A DNA stretch of 64,000 nt from Sphaeramia orbicularis (Eukaryota > Chordata > Actinopteri > Kurtiformes > Apogonidae). Shown piece after piece: positions 14,401-26,080 of this stretch (positions are counted from its first letter, which is position 1; the number at the start of each line of letters is the position of its first letter). A program made the translations under genes and the position numbers. The stretch spans positions 37,895,827 to 37,959,826 of the forward strand of contig NC_043963.1 in the NCBI RefSeq assembly GCF_902148855.1, written 5' to 3'. The notes under the pieces are model-generated. The model did no database searches, was not told where the DNA came from, and saw only the letters and a program-made list of their open reading frames with translations.

Positions 14401-17400
14401 GGATGTGGCCTTTGCTCAAGTACTTTACAACAAGCTGTGAAAAGGGCATCTCACACTGAAAAACATCACTGTGGTAAATATCCATGCTGAGTGATGGGTA
14501 CTCACATTGTTACTGATGACCATGAGCGCATTGGAGTCCTCAGGGTTGTAGGAGATCTGCATCAGCGGGGTGAAGGGCAGGTCTTGGTGGGTGAAACTCT
14601 TTCCAAAGTCATCTGAGACGAAGATGCGAGACCCAAGACTTCCAGAGATGTCACATGTCAGGATCACCTACAAACCAGAGGCCAAGAGTTGTACCAATGG
14701 ACCCTTCCAAGACGTGTCGTTACAGTTACAGTAGGCACTGCATTTCCCTGCAGTCTTTATCTGGACAGTACTCACTTTCCCAGAGTTCTCGGGGCCGATA
14801 GCAATGCCGAATTCTGATCTGATGAAGGTTGTTGATGAGGTCAGTCACATCCTGGAAAGACTTCCCGTAGTTCTCGCTGATAAGACACACGGTGAAGCCA
14901 AATTAAAGGCAAATACAAACACAAAACATGCTCTATTTTTGTGTTTTTTTGGTTGAATCATGATGTGAGACTTACCTTCGGTAGAGTTTGGACTGTCCCA
15001 GCCGGATCATGAAGAAGGGCACCTGAAAGGTCGTCAAAGCCAGGATGACCTGCAAAGAAAAAGAGTTCAGCCTGAAGTAACAGAGCATTTATTAATGTGC
15101 AGATTGAAGGCCCATTATATAATCCATGAGACTCACTGCTGTCATCCTATCCAGCCACATTTGTCCAGTTCATGTCACATTCATGAGACCTGTAATGAGT
15201 TCACATATAAAACAGTTGAACACTCACCCCTGTTCCATCTCCAACCCAGGCCAGCGACACTGAACCACTCAAGTCATTGAAGATATACTGAAAAAGATGA
15301 GGAAACACTGACTTTTAATTTATAAAGAAGTAGGATTCACATATATTACATCCTGAGACAAACTGGTTCACTGTGTTTCATCAATCGTATTTTTCCTTTC
15401 ATTTCATCACATCCATTTATAAAAATGTTTTAAAAGTTAAAACTAATTAATATTGTTATAAACAAAGCTGGGGAGTTTGTGTAAGCAGTTCTTTCAGCCC
15501 AGTTGATAGACACAGATGAACTGACCATGCAATTAGAAACTGCATTCAAAGCCTATTTGGGGAGTTTGCCTGCACACTGTGTATTTTCCTTTGGCAGAAT
15601 GTTTCCGCTCACCATGTCTTCAAGTAGAGCTGACAAAGTGAAAAAGTGAAGCACCACTTATCAGAACTGACATACGTTTCAGCAAGCACAAGCCAACTGC
15701 TCTGAGCACTGACTGGTTGAAGAACATTGCTTTAATACTGAGGTCAAGAATCTAATTTTCACTGTGACAGTAATAAGATTAGATCAATTTGTGTTTCTAC
15801 AGCACTGTTTGATGTATAAATAGTATATATTTTTTTAATATCACAGAAAGTCCTGCTGCCTGATTCCTTTTCCTTGCTCTTTTCTTATAAATGTTACTCT
15901 TTGTTTTCTCTACCTTCGCTTCTTTTGTTTTGATTTTTTTTTTTTAAGTACTCCTTTAACTCCGTATTGGCTTTGTTCAGCCTTGCATTGTTGCAATGAT
16001 GGGTTTTCTTGTTGTGGGTGGAATTTCCTGTTTAGCTTCGTCTGTCAAAAGTTGTTTTTAAAGGAAAGGTACTACAAATTAAATTGAAGTTATCGACGGT
16101 ATCAGGCTGTTTATAGGGGCCTGTGCTGTAAGCAGCTCCTCTATTGTGGGACAAGCCACAGAAACCTCAAGAGGAATGACGAGTTTCAGCCTCTAGGAAT
16201 TCTCTTGACTCTAAGTTATTGAGGTTAAGCATACAGAGACCTCAATGCAAATTCAATCACATGGCATGGGAAGCCAAGCAAATGAGCAACATAGGATTGT
16301 GCTGACGTCTGTTTCCTGTTTCTTTTACCTGTTGTTTTAAGGTCAGCATTACAGAGACTCCTAGATGTTTTAATCCCTGCATTAATGTGAGTGCTCTCCC
16401 TTTCAGACTGGATTTGGTGCCAAAAGTGTGATATCCATAGTAAAAATTTAACCCCGTCTTTGTAAGTGAAAAACAAAATACTTTACATACAGCGTGCTGC
16501 TCCTGCTATGTACTGTTTTGTTCCACCTCCACAACAAAAACAACATTTAATCACAAATAACTACCACACAGTCGGTCACATGGATTTGTCTGGGCTGATT
16601 TACTGTAACTACTCAAGCCGATTCCCTCTCAGGGAAGTAGAGCCTGCATCCATCAGAAAAAGATAAGATGTAGGTCAGAGTAGAACATGTCAGGGATAAA
16701 AATTGGTTTGGTGGGACTTGAATGGATCGCATGCAAGCGTTAAATGGAGACAAATATTATGTAGACCACAGGTGTCAAACATGCAGCCTGGGGGCCAAAT
16801 CCGGCCCGTCAAAGGGTCCAGTCCAGCCCTTGGGATGAATTTGAGAAATGCAAAAATTACACTGAAGATATTGACAATCCTTTCATTTCAGGTTCCACAT
16901 TTAGACCAATTCAATCTCAAGTGGGCGGAACAAGTAAAATACGATCATAATAACATGTAAATAATGACAACTCCAAATTTTTCTCTTTGTAAATATAAAT
17001 ATTTTCATGTACATACACTAAAGCAAAGTTTAATTTAACAAAAAATGTGAATAACTTGAAAAGTCTTAAGGGAAGTACAATTTTTTAACAATATTCTGCC
17101 TGTTACTCAATGTTTTGTGTATTTGTAGATCCACTGTGATCTATAAGTTATAACGTACATGTGTAAATGATAAACTGAGGCAGAATATTGTTCAAATTAC
17201 ACTTATTTTTTCAGTTTGTTCATGTTATTCACATCTTTTGAAAGGATAGTTTGTAGATGTAAACCTTCTCATAATGTAAATTTACTTTTTTTGCTCTAAA
17301 ACATAGAGAAAAGTTTGGAGTTGACATTATTTATATATTATTATGTTATTATTTTACTGGTTCGGCCCACTGCTGATCAAATTTAGCTGAATGTGGCCCC

Positions 17401-18751
17401 TGAACTAAAATGAGTTTGACACCCCTGATGTAGACACTTGTGTTCTTCAGTTGTGTGGAGGCACAGACATTTACTGCAGTAAGAATGGAAGGAAAAGTGT
17501 TAAGTGTGTGGTAACAGAAAGGCATGATGCCACATCAGTCCAGTTCTGAGGTCTCTACACTGGCTCCCTGTCTCTCAGAGAATAGACATTAAAATTCTCT
17601 TGCTAGCATACTGAATGGTTTAGGCCCAAAATCCATCAGAGACCTTCTAGCTGAAGGTCTAGTCTAGTTAAAGGTATGAACCATCCAGACCACTCAGGTC
17701 ATCTGGTGCAGGTCTGCTCTGTGTTCCCAAAGTCAGAACTAAACATGGAGAATCAGCGTTCAGTTCTCTGCTCCGTATATCTGGAACAAGCTACCAGAAA
17801 ATATCAGGTCTGCTGAGAGTCTGAGTTCTTTTAAGTCAAGGTTAAAGACTCACCTGTTCACTGCTGCCGCTGACTAAAAGGCTTTTGACTTTTTAAATTT
17901 TATATTCTCTTTTGAAACTCTGCACTGCAACTCTTACTTTAATACGTGTGTTTTTTATTTATTTTTATTTATTTATGTATTTATTTTTGGGATTTTATGT
18001 GTTGTTTCCTTACTTGCTGTTTTTAATCACCTTTTACATGTTTCTTTTATAATGTTTCTTTTATAATGTTTTAAATGTGTTTCTTTTTCCCTGTCGTTGT
18101 ATTTCAGTGTCCTGTGTGAAGCACCTTGAATTGCCTTGCTGCTGAAATGTACTATCAAATAAACTTGCCTTGCCTTCTGCTGATCATCTGAGTTAGTGGG
18201 AAAAAGCTACATTATAATTCTGCAGATGGTAATGTGTGTAATTTGTGTGCTTTGGTTTCTAAGCAGCTGAATACTAAAAATCCCCTCCATCTTACTGTTA
18301 GTGTGTGCAGCAGGCCAGGGCTCAGTGGAAAACAGTCCATCTGTAGCTAGGTGTCTGAGGACAGGGACTAGCTGATTAGGCCTGCTCGTGCACCTGGTTT
18401 GCACCTGCGCAGCATCTTCCTCTGCCTCATTTCATTGTCAGACGTGTCAAGTGTAACAGGACCTCAGCAGGTAACTTACACTGTGGGTGTTGGCGTTTAA
18501 CTTGGTCTCAAATCCTTGAAGAGACTCGCAGGAATCGGCCTTGTCGACGTTTCTTCGTTTTATCTTGTGCTTTGGTGATGCCGCCAGCCATGCAGGCAGG
18601 GATCTCTTAACGATATTCGCAGCTTTTCCCAATGTGTTTGAATTCCGCACAAAACCGACTGTCCGAAAGGCTGGGGATCCTGCTGAAAATCCAACCCGGC
18701 TGTCAAAGTGGAAAGAGATAACAGCACGACACAGGGCAACAAAAGTCCCAT
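2415..18751 (-). CDS. sort1: Sortilin (VPS10-domain sorting receptor), 19 exons seen
   Basis: Type I receptor that sorts ligands between trans-Golgi, endosomes and the cell surface. Exons, 5' to 3': 18480-18751, 15228-15287, 14976-15049, 14776-14876, 14506-14667, 13541-13612, 12617-12666, 12282-12409, 11337-11481, 11091-11246, 10376-10482, 9289-9391, 8999-9170, 8094-8284, 7802-7991, 5391-5507, 3652-3754, 3434-3546, 2415-2542 (about 2.44 kb, roughly 815 aa; human 831). The start at 18751 is chosen because it opens a signal peptide ([19 protein letters not shown]). A basic KIKRR site fits propeptide cleavage. Asp-box repeats of the beta-propeller are visible ([27 protein letters not shown]), then the cysteine-rich 10CC part, a transmembrane helix in 3434-3546, and a tail with YSVL and the acidic DDSDE. 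A GT donor follows DDSDE; the expected last exon with the dileucine end (DLLE) was not found. Four places are out of frame: exons 1 and 4, the end of exon 6, and exon 19. Family identity is very sure; exact exon ends are inferred from splice sites. Confidence 0.96.
3837..4556. mobile_element. hAT-type non-autonomous element, TAGGGCTGCAC ends
   Basis: 720-bp element in a sort1 intron with terminal inverted repeats TAGGGCTGCACAATA / TATCGTGCAGCCCTA. The flanks ATTTTTGG and GTTTTTGG form an 8-bp target duplication (7 of 8), as for hAT. No transposase frame is visible. Confidence 0.75.
5623..6514. mobile_element. MITE with GGGTCATATTTTGC end, split by a second MITE
   Basis: Begins near TGGGTCATATTTTGCTAAAC and ends near 6514. 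A second copy at 45941-46450 shows both ends (AAGGGGTCATATTTTGC and AATATGACCCCTTT). This copy is interrupted at 6141-6456 by another element. No coding capacity; superfamily unresolved. It lies in the sort1 intron between 5507 and 7802. Confidence 0.7.
6141..6456. mobile_element. Tc1/mariner-type MITE nested in another MITE
   Basis: 316 bp with inverted ends CAGTCACAGAAAAAATTATT / AATAATTTTTCCGTGACTG, each flanked by TA. The host MITE copy at 46369 has the uninterrupted sequence CAAGCATAGCATT, showing insertion at that TA and its duplication. The TA target and TIR form fit the Tc1/mariner group. Confidence 0.85.
7093..7667. mobile_element. hAT-type non-autonomous element, TGTCAAAC family
   Basis: Member of the family seen also at 16767, 28403 and 42847 (ends near CACAGGTGTCAAAC / GTTTGACACCCCTG). 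The flanks CTTTATAA and CTCTATAA match at 7 of 8 positions. Non-coding; in a sort1 intron. Its ends are more diverged than those of the 16767 copy, so it is probably an older insertion. Confidence 0.75.
8540..8983. mobile_element. Dispersed repeat ending GGGCACCCTGTA
   Basis: Contains repeated TTTAAGACTTTTTAAGAC on both sides and ends with GACGCCGTGGGCACCCTGTA. This matches a common fish MITE-like repeat known to me by its GGTGCCC ends. The left end is not clear. In a sort1 intron next to exon 13. Confidence 0.45.
9547..10064. mobile_element. MITE with CAGGGTGCTTGC inverted ends
   Basis: About 518 bp with ends CAGGGTGCTTGC / GCAAGCACCTTG in inverted orientation and AT-rich non-coding interior. 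In a sort1 intron. No convincing target duplication, so the superfamily is open. Confidence 0.6.
11606..11822 (-). mobile_element. tRNA-derived SINE
   Basis: Read on the minus strand it starts ATGGTGTAGTGGTTAGCACT (box A of a tRNA-like Pol III promoter) and has GGGTTCAATTCTC (box B) about 45 bp on, followed by an unrelated tail that ends in GCTAATGCTAATGC. The tail recurs at 42180-42290. Inserted in a sort1 intron. Confidence 0.75.
16767..17427. mobile_element. hAT-type non-autonomous element with perfect target duplication
   Basis: 661 bp. Ends CACAGGTGTCAAAC and GTTTGACACCCCTG; flanked on both sides by the exact 8-mer ATGTAGAC. This is the best-preserved member of the family in the window and fixes it as hAT. 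Non-coding, in sort1 intron 1. Confidence 0.88.
17520..18180 (+). mobile_element. L2-type LINE, 5'-truncated 3' end
   Basis: Encodes the last part of a LINE ORF2: the stretch [20 protein letters not shown] followed by [15 protein letters not shown] and a stop is the usual C-terminus of fish L2/CR1-group elements. A 3' UTR follows, ending in a GTGTGAAGCACCTTGAATTG motif and CAAATAAACTTGCCTTGCCT. The reverse transcriptase itself is absent. Dead copy in sort1 intron 1. Confidence 0.75.
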
Positions 18752-18879
18752 TCTTATTGCGGAAAAGCGGCTGCAGTGAAAACCAAGCAGAGAATAAAAA
18801 ACACAACCAAACTCCAGTCTTTGTTTATCCCAGTCTTCCCTAGAAATTGAAGGTCGCTAGTGCACTGCTGCCGCGGATG

Positions 18880-19240
18880 ACATCAACAAAACACTAGTCC
18901 TCCTGACAGCGACTATTTCGGGCTTTGAAAACACGGAGCGCCCGCAAAGCTCCGGCTGCTTCCCCGCGCAGCAGCGAAAAGAAATCTATACAATTAAAAC
19001 AGGATAAAATCGTAATTTTCTAATTTGACCTGATGTTTAACACCAATTATTCGCGCTGTAACTCCCCGGCCAATATGCTGCACTGTAACGATCGCTCTAA
19101 TTGTGTCTGCGGTTTGTTATGCCCCTATGCGGAGAGGAAGCGTTGTAATTGGCTGGGAAGCGTCTCTGTCCACCCATACACCATTGGGATTGGCTAAATT
19201 CCAAAAGGGCGGAACCAAAAAAAAATAGGAGCTCATAATT
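18880..19240 (-). promoter_or_regulatory. Likely sort1 promoter / CpG-rich 5' flank
   Basis: Just upstream of sort1 exon 1 the base composition changes to a CpG-rich stretch (about 18890-19170), unlike the AT-rich surroundings. It contains CCAAT boxes in either orientation: GGCCAAT near 19064, ATTGGCTGG near 19148 and GATTGGCTAAA near 19190. No TATA box is obvious. This fits a housekeeping-type vertebrate promoter; the transcription start is not determined. Confidence 0.55.
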
Positions 19241-19539
19241 AGCTGTCAAAGCCGTTTCAAGGTAGGTTGAACAATACTATACAGTGAGTCCAACCAGCCA
19301 GAACTTCATTTATAGCAGAAAGCGTACTTTTCTGGGACACATAAGAGGAAAGTCATTTTCACACGTCAAATTTGACTAATATAAAATAATGGACTGTGAT
19401 TTAAAAGAAATAGCCCACAGTTGGATTTTCCTAATACTAAATGTACATGAACACTATTAGGCTCTTTTTTTTCTCTTTACATTATGATTAATGTGTGTAT
19501 ACATATAAATGTATTTATGCACCCTTTTTTTTTTTTTTT

Positions 19540-19740
19540 TTTGTCTTGTTTCCTGAAGGTGTGGTTGGCTGGATGCACGGGCTTGTTGATGTCATTTTTT
19601 ACTGTACCCCCCCCCCCCCCTAAAAAAGAGAACGTGGTGTTGTGTGGTTGATGTCATATATAATATTTTGTATGACTGTTCTGAATAAACATTTCAATTT
19701 AAAAAAAAAAAAAAGAAAGAAAGAAAGAAAGAAAAGAAAT
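19540..19740 (+). mobile_element. Retroposon 3' tail (AATAAA plus poly-A)
   Basis: Ends with TGAATAAACATTTCAATTT followed by a long A run and AAAG repeats, and includes a 14-bp poly-C tract near 19607-19620. A poly(A) signal next to an A-tail is the mark of a retroposed 3' end. The parent element or gene is not identified. Confidence 0.45.
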
Positions 19741-21582
19741 AGCCTGCTGAGACTAAGCCTCTGAGTGACGGAAAAAAAGTCAGCTATGTAAATAAAAATG
19801 AAATACGTATTTGGAGAGATTTGTGCAGCAAACCAGGAAATTGAAATATAATTGAAGGGGGATGCTGCTTAATCAGAACGCTAAGAATTTAAACATAGGC
19901 TACTAAACGTTAATAAATAACTAAATGTTTCTATGTTAAGGAACATGTATTTTATAAGCACAGTTAACATCTGATAATGTGGATAAGAAAGGAATGCTTT
20001 TAATACACTAAACACAAAAATATTCTATCAATAAAATCAGAAAAGTAAATGCATCAGTGCTCACCACATGAGTTACATATGCCATGTATTAAAATGAATG
20101 GTCATTTCTTTTGACTCATACCCACAGTTTTCTCTGGCAGGGATTAAACATCTGGATCTGTTGTGATGTTGAAAGGCTAAAAAAAGAGATTAAAACCGAG
20201 TAATCTCTACCACAGTGTAGACCTCACTATCAATGGACTGAAATTTACACAATATATTCAACAGAATTTAGGTTACATTAACACTGAATAAGAAATAAGG
20301 TTTAAATGAAAAGATTGTCTTGCAACATATGACATGAGCCTTTATTTGAGAACATTACCTGTGTTTAGAATACACTATAATTATACAGTTTCTGTTTTCA
20401 GCCTTTGACATTTTCTAGATAACTAAGGTGTGACCTTCTGATCATGTTTTAAATCATGTGATTGCTCAAATGCTTTAGGGCAGAGGTTCCTTCTATAACC
20501 TATCACATTCTCAAAATTATATTTATTCATTTTGGTAGTTCACTGAGTCATATATTGTGTCCTTAATTAAATCTGTGCATGTGATGGGACAGTGGGCCAT
20601 AACAAACCCATGACTGCTGGTCATGTGTTTTGGGGGGTAGAAAGTCCCGATGCTGACACGGCCTGTGTGGACAGAGTCAAACTTCAGAGCACAAACTGTT
20701 ATTTATACTGATATTGCTTCAGAACACCTACCAGCACCTCCAGTTGGTGGACATTGGGGTGGGGACATTATTACTGACCTACACCTTTAGGACATAAAAA
20801 TGTGTTGTTCAAACACTGACAGGCATAAAGAGGCTGCCTCATAGATATTTAATTTCTTTGGTGTGGCAGATCTCATCCAACAAGTCTGTGAGCCAGCAGC
20901 AGAGTAAAGTGTCACATCACACCCAAAAACAAAAAGCTGTTAAACAAGTTTGTCTGGTGTTTCAGTGGCATGTGAAACTTTTAACTTGAGTCCACATCTC
21001 TTGCAGCCATATGCTCAAATATACCCCATGGCATCATGAATTATCTCCACTTATGTTATTTGATCCCTTTGTATTCTTTGATTTAAATTCACCAAGAAAC
21101 CCAAACAATTTGATCTGTGGAGCAGCATTCCTCCACAAAGAGACTGTACAATGCAGACGCAGCCCCTCCCCCATGCCAGCCCGGGCAACTATTAAAAGGT
21201 GGAGAACAAAGCCACTTCTTCCTTCGAGATGTGTCCTGTTGAGAGAACTGCGCCTTTCAGCAGAATCCTCCTGTCCTCTTTTACACTGCATATTCCAGAA
21301 TGCAATGAGCATCAACCCAACTAAAGCCAAGAAAATTAATTTGCATTACATAAACTATGTAAATGAGTTCAGCCTGAGTCATTTGAAGCACATGCTTGTA
21401 GTTGAAACAGGTTCAGTTTGATAATGCTCATACAGTGTTAGTGGAAATGGTGACCTCTAGTGAAAATTAAGTTCTGTTACCATCCAGAGTGTCTTTAAAC
21501 TTTACAGATGGACACTGTCATCTTATACTTTATTTATGTCTCATATTTGAACAGAAATATGAGTGAACCAATTGGGCACTTA
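19741..21582. other. Intergenic DNA, no gene recognised
   Basis: AT-rich sequence between sort1 and sypl2. Overlapping open frames of 98 and 136 codons on opposite strands at 21011-21421 show no family similarity I recognise and no flanking splice sites that extend them. I see no clear repeat ends. Confidence 0.4.
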
Positions 21583-21830
21583 GAGACATAGTCCTCCACC
21601 AAGGCCAGTGTCCGCTCTGCTTCTCATCTGACAACATTATTAAACTACAAACACAAAGTTTGTACAAAGTGCTCCAATTTTAATGAGAAAAAACAATTCT
21701 AGTCTCAACCCTTTGCATTTGCTCCAAAATGTAATGCACTTGTCATTGGTCCATGTCCTGCCAGTTCAATTTTCATCAAAACTGGTGCAGTTTTTCCATA
21801 ATCCCTCTGGCAGACAGAAAGTAATAAACT
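21583..21830. mobile_element. Degenerate fish dispersed repeat (CTCCACCAAGG type)
   Basis: Starts CTCCACCAAGGCCAG and ends with TTTTTCCATAATCCCTCTGGCAGACAG, matching from memory a widespread vertebrate repeat with CCTCCTTGGCGGAGG at one end and a GTAATCCTGCTGACAGAC motif. A similar piece in opposite orientation is at 48975-49130. Confidence 0.4.
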
Positions 21831-22084
21831 GAAAAGGAACAAATACACTGTATGAAAAAGAAAGCCTTCAGTCTGACTGACATGAATGGCATATTTTGTT
21901 TATGCTCAGAAAATAAGTTGTCCTCCTCATATCGAGGACTTGTTTGTACATCTTTACTTGAGCTCAGATAGACTTTTGAATCTAAAACATACAATGTAAT
22001 GGATTATGTTTTTCACCAAAACAGACAGACCCTTAACATAGATTAGTTCTTTCTTGATTACATCTATTTACACAAAATATGAAT

Positions 22085-22411
22085 GAAATCCACTTTATTC
22101 CTTCATTATCTGAACTTGTTTCATCCTCACTAGGATCATGGGGGTTGCTGGATTCTCTCCCAGCTACTTATGGGCAAAAGGTGGAGTACACCCTGGACAT
22201 GTCACCAGTTCATCGCAGGGCTGACATATAGAGACAAACAGTCACTCTCACATTCACACCTATGGGCAATTTAGATTAACTGATTAACCTATCAGTGCAT
22301 GTCTTTGAATGGTGGGAGGAAGGGGGTACCTGGAGAGAACCCACGCAGTCAGAACCCAGGACCTTCTTGCTGTGAGGCACGAGTGCTATCCACTGCACCA
22401 CTGTAGCCCAT
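22085..22411 (-). mobile_element. tRNA-derived SINE
   Basis: On the minus strand it begins GGGCTACAGTGGTGCAGTGG with ATAGCACTCGTGCCTCACAG and then GGTCCTGGGTTCTGACTG, a tRNA-like head with boxes A and B. The body carries the very common fish motif ACATGTCCAGGGTGTACTCC. Single copy here, in intergenic DNA. Confidence 0.75.
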
Positions 22412-23755
22412 TCACCCACTTTTGAGAAACTGTAAACAAATTTTAATTTCAGTCCATTTCTAAATCAGAGTGACATGTAGTATTTCTACTTTCAAATGAT
22501 CAAAAATGACCCACATTTATCATTGTATTTAGAATTAAGCTGTCTGAAGTTAAGCCAAAGATGCAAGTGTATAGTATTGCAGAGATATGCATTGAATAAT
22601 TCATACCCATAGTCTGGGCAAATGTATGTGACCAAAAGAGGAAGTAGTGAGTCATTTTGAGGTGAGTGAGTCAAATGATGATCACGGAAAATGTCATGGA
22701 GCCTTTGACCAAAGCGTCAGAAAGTGATGAGATGGATAAGCTCTGCTGAATAACAACTTTCAGAGTCAATAAAGTGAGAAAGTGATAAAAGCTAGACACA
22801 CTGTTGTTAGTTTCTCCACTGGACACAGCTCTAAATGAAAACAATGGAGTTTGATGTTGAAATAGAAATGTTTCGTCTACACAGATGAGTTTGATTCTGA
22901 GGCTTATGAAGGTATAAAGTTATGTGATGTTTTTATCTTCACTGACTTCAATGTTTGTTGATCCACAGTTCAGACTAAACAGTGACAGTTCTGACCTTGT
23001 TGGACAAAAACAGATTTAGTTCAGAAATTTAACAACACAAACCAAATTGTTCAATTTAAACACACAATAAGAAAACTGAGGTGATTTGTGGTTTTACCGT
23101 GGCTGTTTTCTGACTAAAAACAGGACATGAAAATTTACAAAACACAGTCTCAGAAGTTTTAATTTGAAGATAAAAACTTGATGATACCATTTTATAGATG
23201 TGTGTAAACAATGAGCCCCACACATAACTGACTGACTGATATGGATACAGCATTTATTTGTTAGTGCTAAATGTGTTTTTGTACGTTGCTTCCCCTTGCT
23301 GTCGAGAGTCTAGTTCATTATAACCCCTTTAAACATCAGGAACTATCTCCTCTTCTCTGACCCCCTCTCTCCTCTTCTTCTTCTCTATTCACGTCCCAGC
23401 AAATATATGTTACTGACCTGACTTCTTCCCTGCAGTCTCTGTGCTTTATGTCCTCACAGGTTTTTTCCTGGATCTTCTCTGGACCTGCTGCTGTGGTCCT
23501 GCTTTTCATCTACCTTCACTGTCATCACTCATTTATCCATATGGTGTGATAGTGTTTGTTATATAGTGACTTGGTACTAACAGTTGCAGTAGTGGTATAT
23601 CCAATGTTAATACTTGTATTTACTGCAGTAGTATTAACAGTTATGGACATGTGTTCTAATTATTGGTAATTAAACTAGCACAGCTGTTTAAGTTTTTAAC
23701 AGTTCTAGTTCAGTTTGCTGTGCATCCATATGTGTCCCCCTTCCCCAAATTACTC
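22412..23755. other. Intergenic DNA, no gene recognised
   Basis: About 1.3 kb of AT-rich sequence with no open frame, RNA gene or repeat end that I can name. The only ORFs are short (60-65 codons) and without family likeness. Confidence 0.4.
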
Positions 23756-23794
23756 TCTCTCCTCTCTCTCTCTCTCCTCTCTCCTCTCTCTCTC

Positions 23795-23868
<74 letters not shown>

Positions 23869-23872
23869 TCCT
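23756..23872. repeat. (CT)n microsatellite
   Basis: About 115 bp of CT dinucleotides with a few TT and CC interruptions, in intergenic DNA. The Leu-Ser-rich open frame across it is a by-product of the repeat. Confidence 0.95.
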
Positions 23873-24106
23873 TTAACCCTCTACCCTCTATCTTTAACCC
23901 CAGCTGGTCAAGGCAGACAACTATTGTTTAAGAACCAGGATCTGTTCTGTTGTTGCATTTTGAGAGTTCAGTTTTGACATTTCTTGTATTCATAAATAAC
24001 TTCATTTTAGATTTCTAGAACATACTTTCAAATGGACTGCATATTCTTCATTTTACCAACTGATGTGGCACCCTAGTGGCTCACCTGGTGGACTGCACCC
24101 CATATA

Positions 24107-24990
24107 CAACTGTGGAAAAAACAGAGGCCGCTGCAGTTTCTTCTGAAATCAGCATATCTGCATGTATGACAGCCATTCCATTCCTGTGTCTGTTGAAGTC
24201 CAACACAAACACACCTTATTCTACTGAATAAACACCTGATCCATGTCTTATTTAAGAAGGAGAAGTATAAACACCACTACTCGGGCCATCACTATCTTCT
24301 TACAATAGACAAAAACAGTGCTATTAGTACTGCAAAAGTAATTGGAATCAAGAAATAACCATTGAAAACTACTGGACTTCTGCTCTGACAATGTTTCCAA
24401 ACTCTGAGGACTGGTTTTTCTATCAGGACAATGCTCCTGGCCTCTGTTAGGTCAATAAAGGTGTGGATGTCAGACCACCAGATGAAGACCCTGTCATGTC
24501 CAGCCCAATCTCCAGACCTGAACCCACTTTGAAAACTTCTGGAGGAACATGGATGGTCACAAGCTGTCAAACATTGCTGAGGTGTTTGAATTTCTATGCA
24601 GGAGCTGCATAAAGTCATCCAACAGCAATAGTGGAGACACAGGACACGTGAAAGCTGTCACTGAAAATCAGGTTTATTCCACCAAATATTGATGTCTAAA
24701 CTTTTCCCAAGTTACAACACTAGTATTGTGTTGTTTAGAAATGAATATGAACTGGTTTTCTTTGCATTATTTGAGGTCTGAAAACACCTGCTCTTTTGTT
24801 ATTTTGACCATGTGTCATGTTCTGCAAATACATGCTATAAATAACAATATTTTATTTGGAATTTGGGAGAAATGTCAGTAGTTTAGAGAATAAAACAAAA
24901 ATGTTCATTTTACTCAAACACATACCTATAAATGATAAAATCAGATAAAGTGATAATTTTACAGTGGTCTCTTATTTTTTTACAGAGCTG
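24107..24990 (+). mobile_element. Degenerate Tc1-like transposon
   Basis: 884 bp between CAACTGTGGAAAAAACAGAG and the inverted CTCTTATTTTTTTACAGAGC; the left end abuts TA. Around 24425-24530 a decayed transposase remains, with GACAATGCTCCTGG (DNAP-type motif) and CCAATCTCCAGACCTGAACC (the PDLNP motif near the last catalytic residue). Several stops and shifts; inactive. Confidence 0.75.
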
Positions 24991-25301
24991 TTTTCCTTCT
25001 CACAGTGGCCTGGGTAGAATTCCAGCCTGATTTGCAGCCTCTTGTTCTTCTGTTCTCTCAAAGGACCTGATCCTCCTTATGAACAATAGCTCTGTCCCTT
25101 TTGATAGAGAGCATCTGAAACTAACCTCAACAAATCTTGTATTCCAGTTTTTCTCTAACCTCTTTAGATATGCCTCACCAAAACGTTAATATATTATCTA
25201 CATTTGTATTAATATATAATCAGCTATTTATATTTTTCACTGAAAATCAGATATTTTCCTATATTTAACCTACTCATCAACTCAATGTTAGTAAAGCTTA
25301 A

Positions 25302-25638
25302 CCCTCAAGACACATTTATTGTTATTGCATCCTACAGATTACTTTGTCCCTTCATTCAACCTTTCCTAAGCGATGTATCATTCATTATAATATTTTGCAT
25401 TTTTAATTTTTTGGTGAAAATCTGATTTTTTCCAATATTTAATTCACTGATCATTAAAGCTAAGAGAAAACTGAGGGAAAGTGACTTTTTCAGCAAAGTA
25501 CATAATTAACTGCACATTGCAATCAAGTGTTGACAGCCACTGTCATTTGTCAAACTACATGGGTTCTACTAGTGAGTCAGTGTTGCAGAAAATTACAGTC
25601 TTTCTACATTCCACGGTGGCTTTTAAGGTCTTTGAGGG
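25302..25638. mobile_element. TTAA-flanked MITE (piggyBac-like), CCCTCAAGAC ends
   Basis: 337 bp bounded by TTAA on each side, with ends CCCTCAAGACAC and GGTCTTTGAGGG. The interior shares text such as GTGACTTTTTCAGCAAA with the element at 26895. A TTAA target is typical of piggyBac, also of Kolobok. Confidence 0.7.
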
Positions 25639-25865
25639 TTAAAGCAAATTCAAAGGGTATTCTATCAAAACAGAGAAAATTGAAGAAAAGTGACTTTTTC
25701 AGCAAAATATATCATTAACTGAATGTAAAAACAAGAATTTGCAGTCACAGCCATTTATCAAACTGCATGGGTTTTAGTGATGAATGAATGTTGCAGAAGA
25801 TTATGGTGTTTTCATGTTCATTACGGAGCCTATGAACATCAAAACGCTAAGAAACTGCATTTAAT
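25639..25865. mobile_element. Fragment of the 26895-type TTAA MITE
   Basis: Sequence colinear with 27090-27260 of the fuller element (AAAGTGACTTTTTCAGC, CATGGGTTTTAGTGATGAAT, CATTACGGAGCCTATGAAC) directly beside the 25302 copy. Ends are lost. Confidence 0.5.
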
Positions 25866-25998
25866 CTGAATAATTTATAGTAGCATTGTTAAGATTAGTG
25901 TTTCAAAAAGTATTCAATATTTTAGATAAATAGGCTTTTGGTTGGTTGGTCTGCTATTTAGGTCTTTGATGTTGAATCAGTTAGTCCCTCATGCATTT

Positions 25999-26033
<35 letters not shown>

Positions 26034-26080
26034 TTACTATGACCACTGCTACTATTACGACTACTACTACTACTACGACT
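25999..26080. repeat. (CTA)n microsatellite
   Basis: Imperfect run of ACT/CTA triplets, about 80 bp, with CTG and CGA interruptions. The Tyr-rich open frame across it is a by-product. Confidence 0.9.

Noticed and set aside
18447-18806. Upstream ATG at 18806 as the sort1 start
   Set aside because: It lies in a frame without a signal peptide at its N-terminus; the ATG at 18751 opens a clear one and agrees with sortilin structure.
21011-21421. 136-codon plus-strand frame and 98-codon minus-strand frame over the same DNA
   Set aside because: Overlap on opposite strands, no family likeness, no splice context and no promoter or poly(A) setting; most likely chance.
22085-22411. Genuine tRNA gene
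   Set aside because: The tRNA-like head cannot form a full cloverleaf and is joined to a SINE body; the same holds at 11606 and 58037.
23663-23977. 104-codon Leu/Ser-rich frame
   Set aside because: Simply the CT microsatellite in translation.
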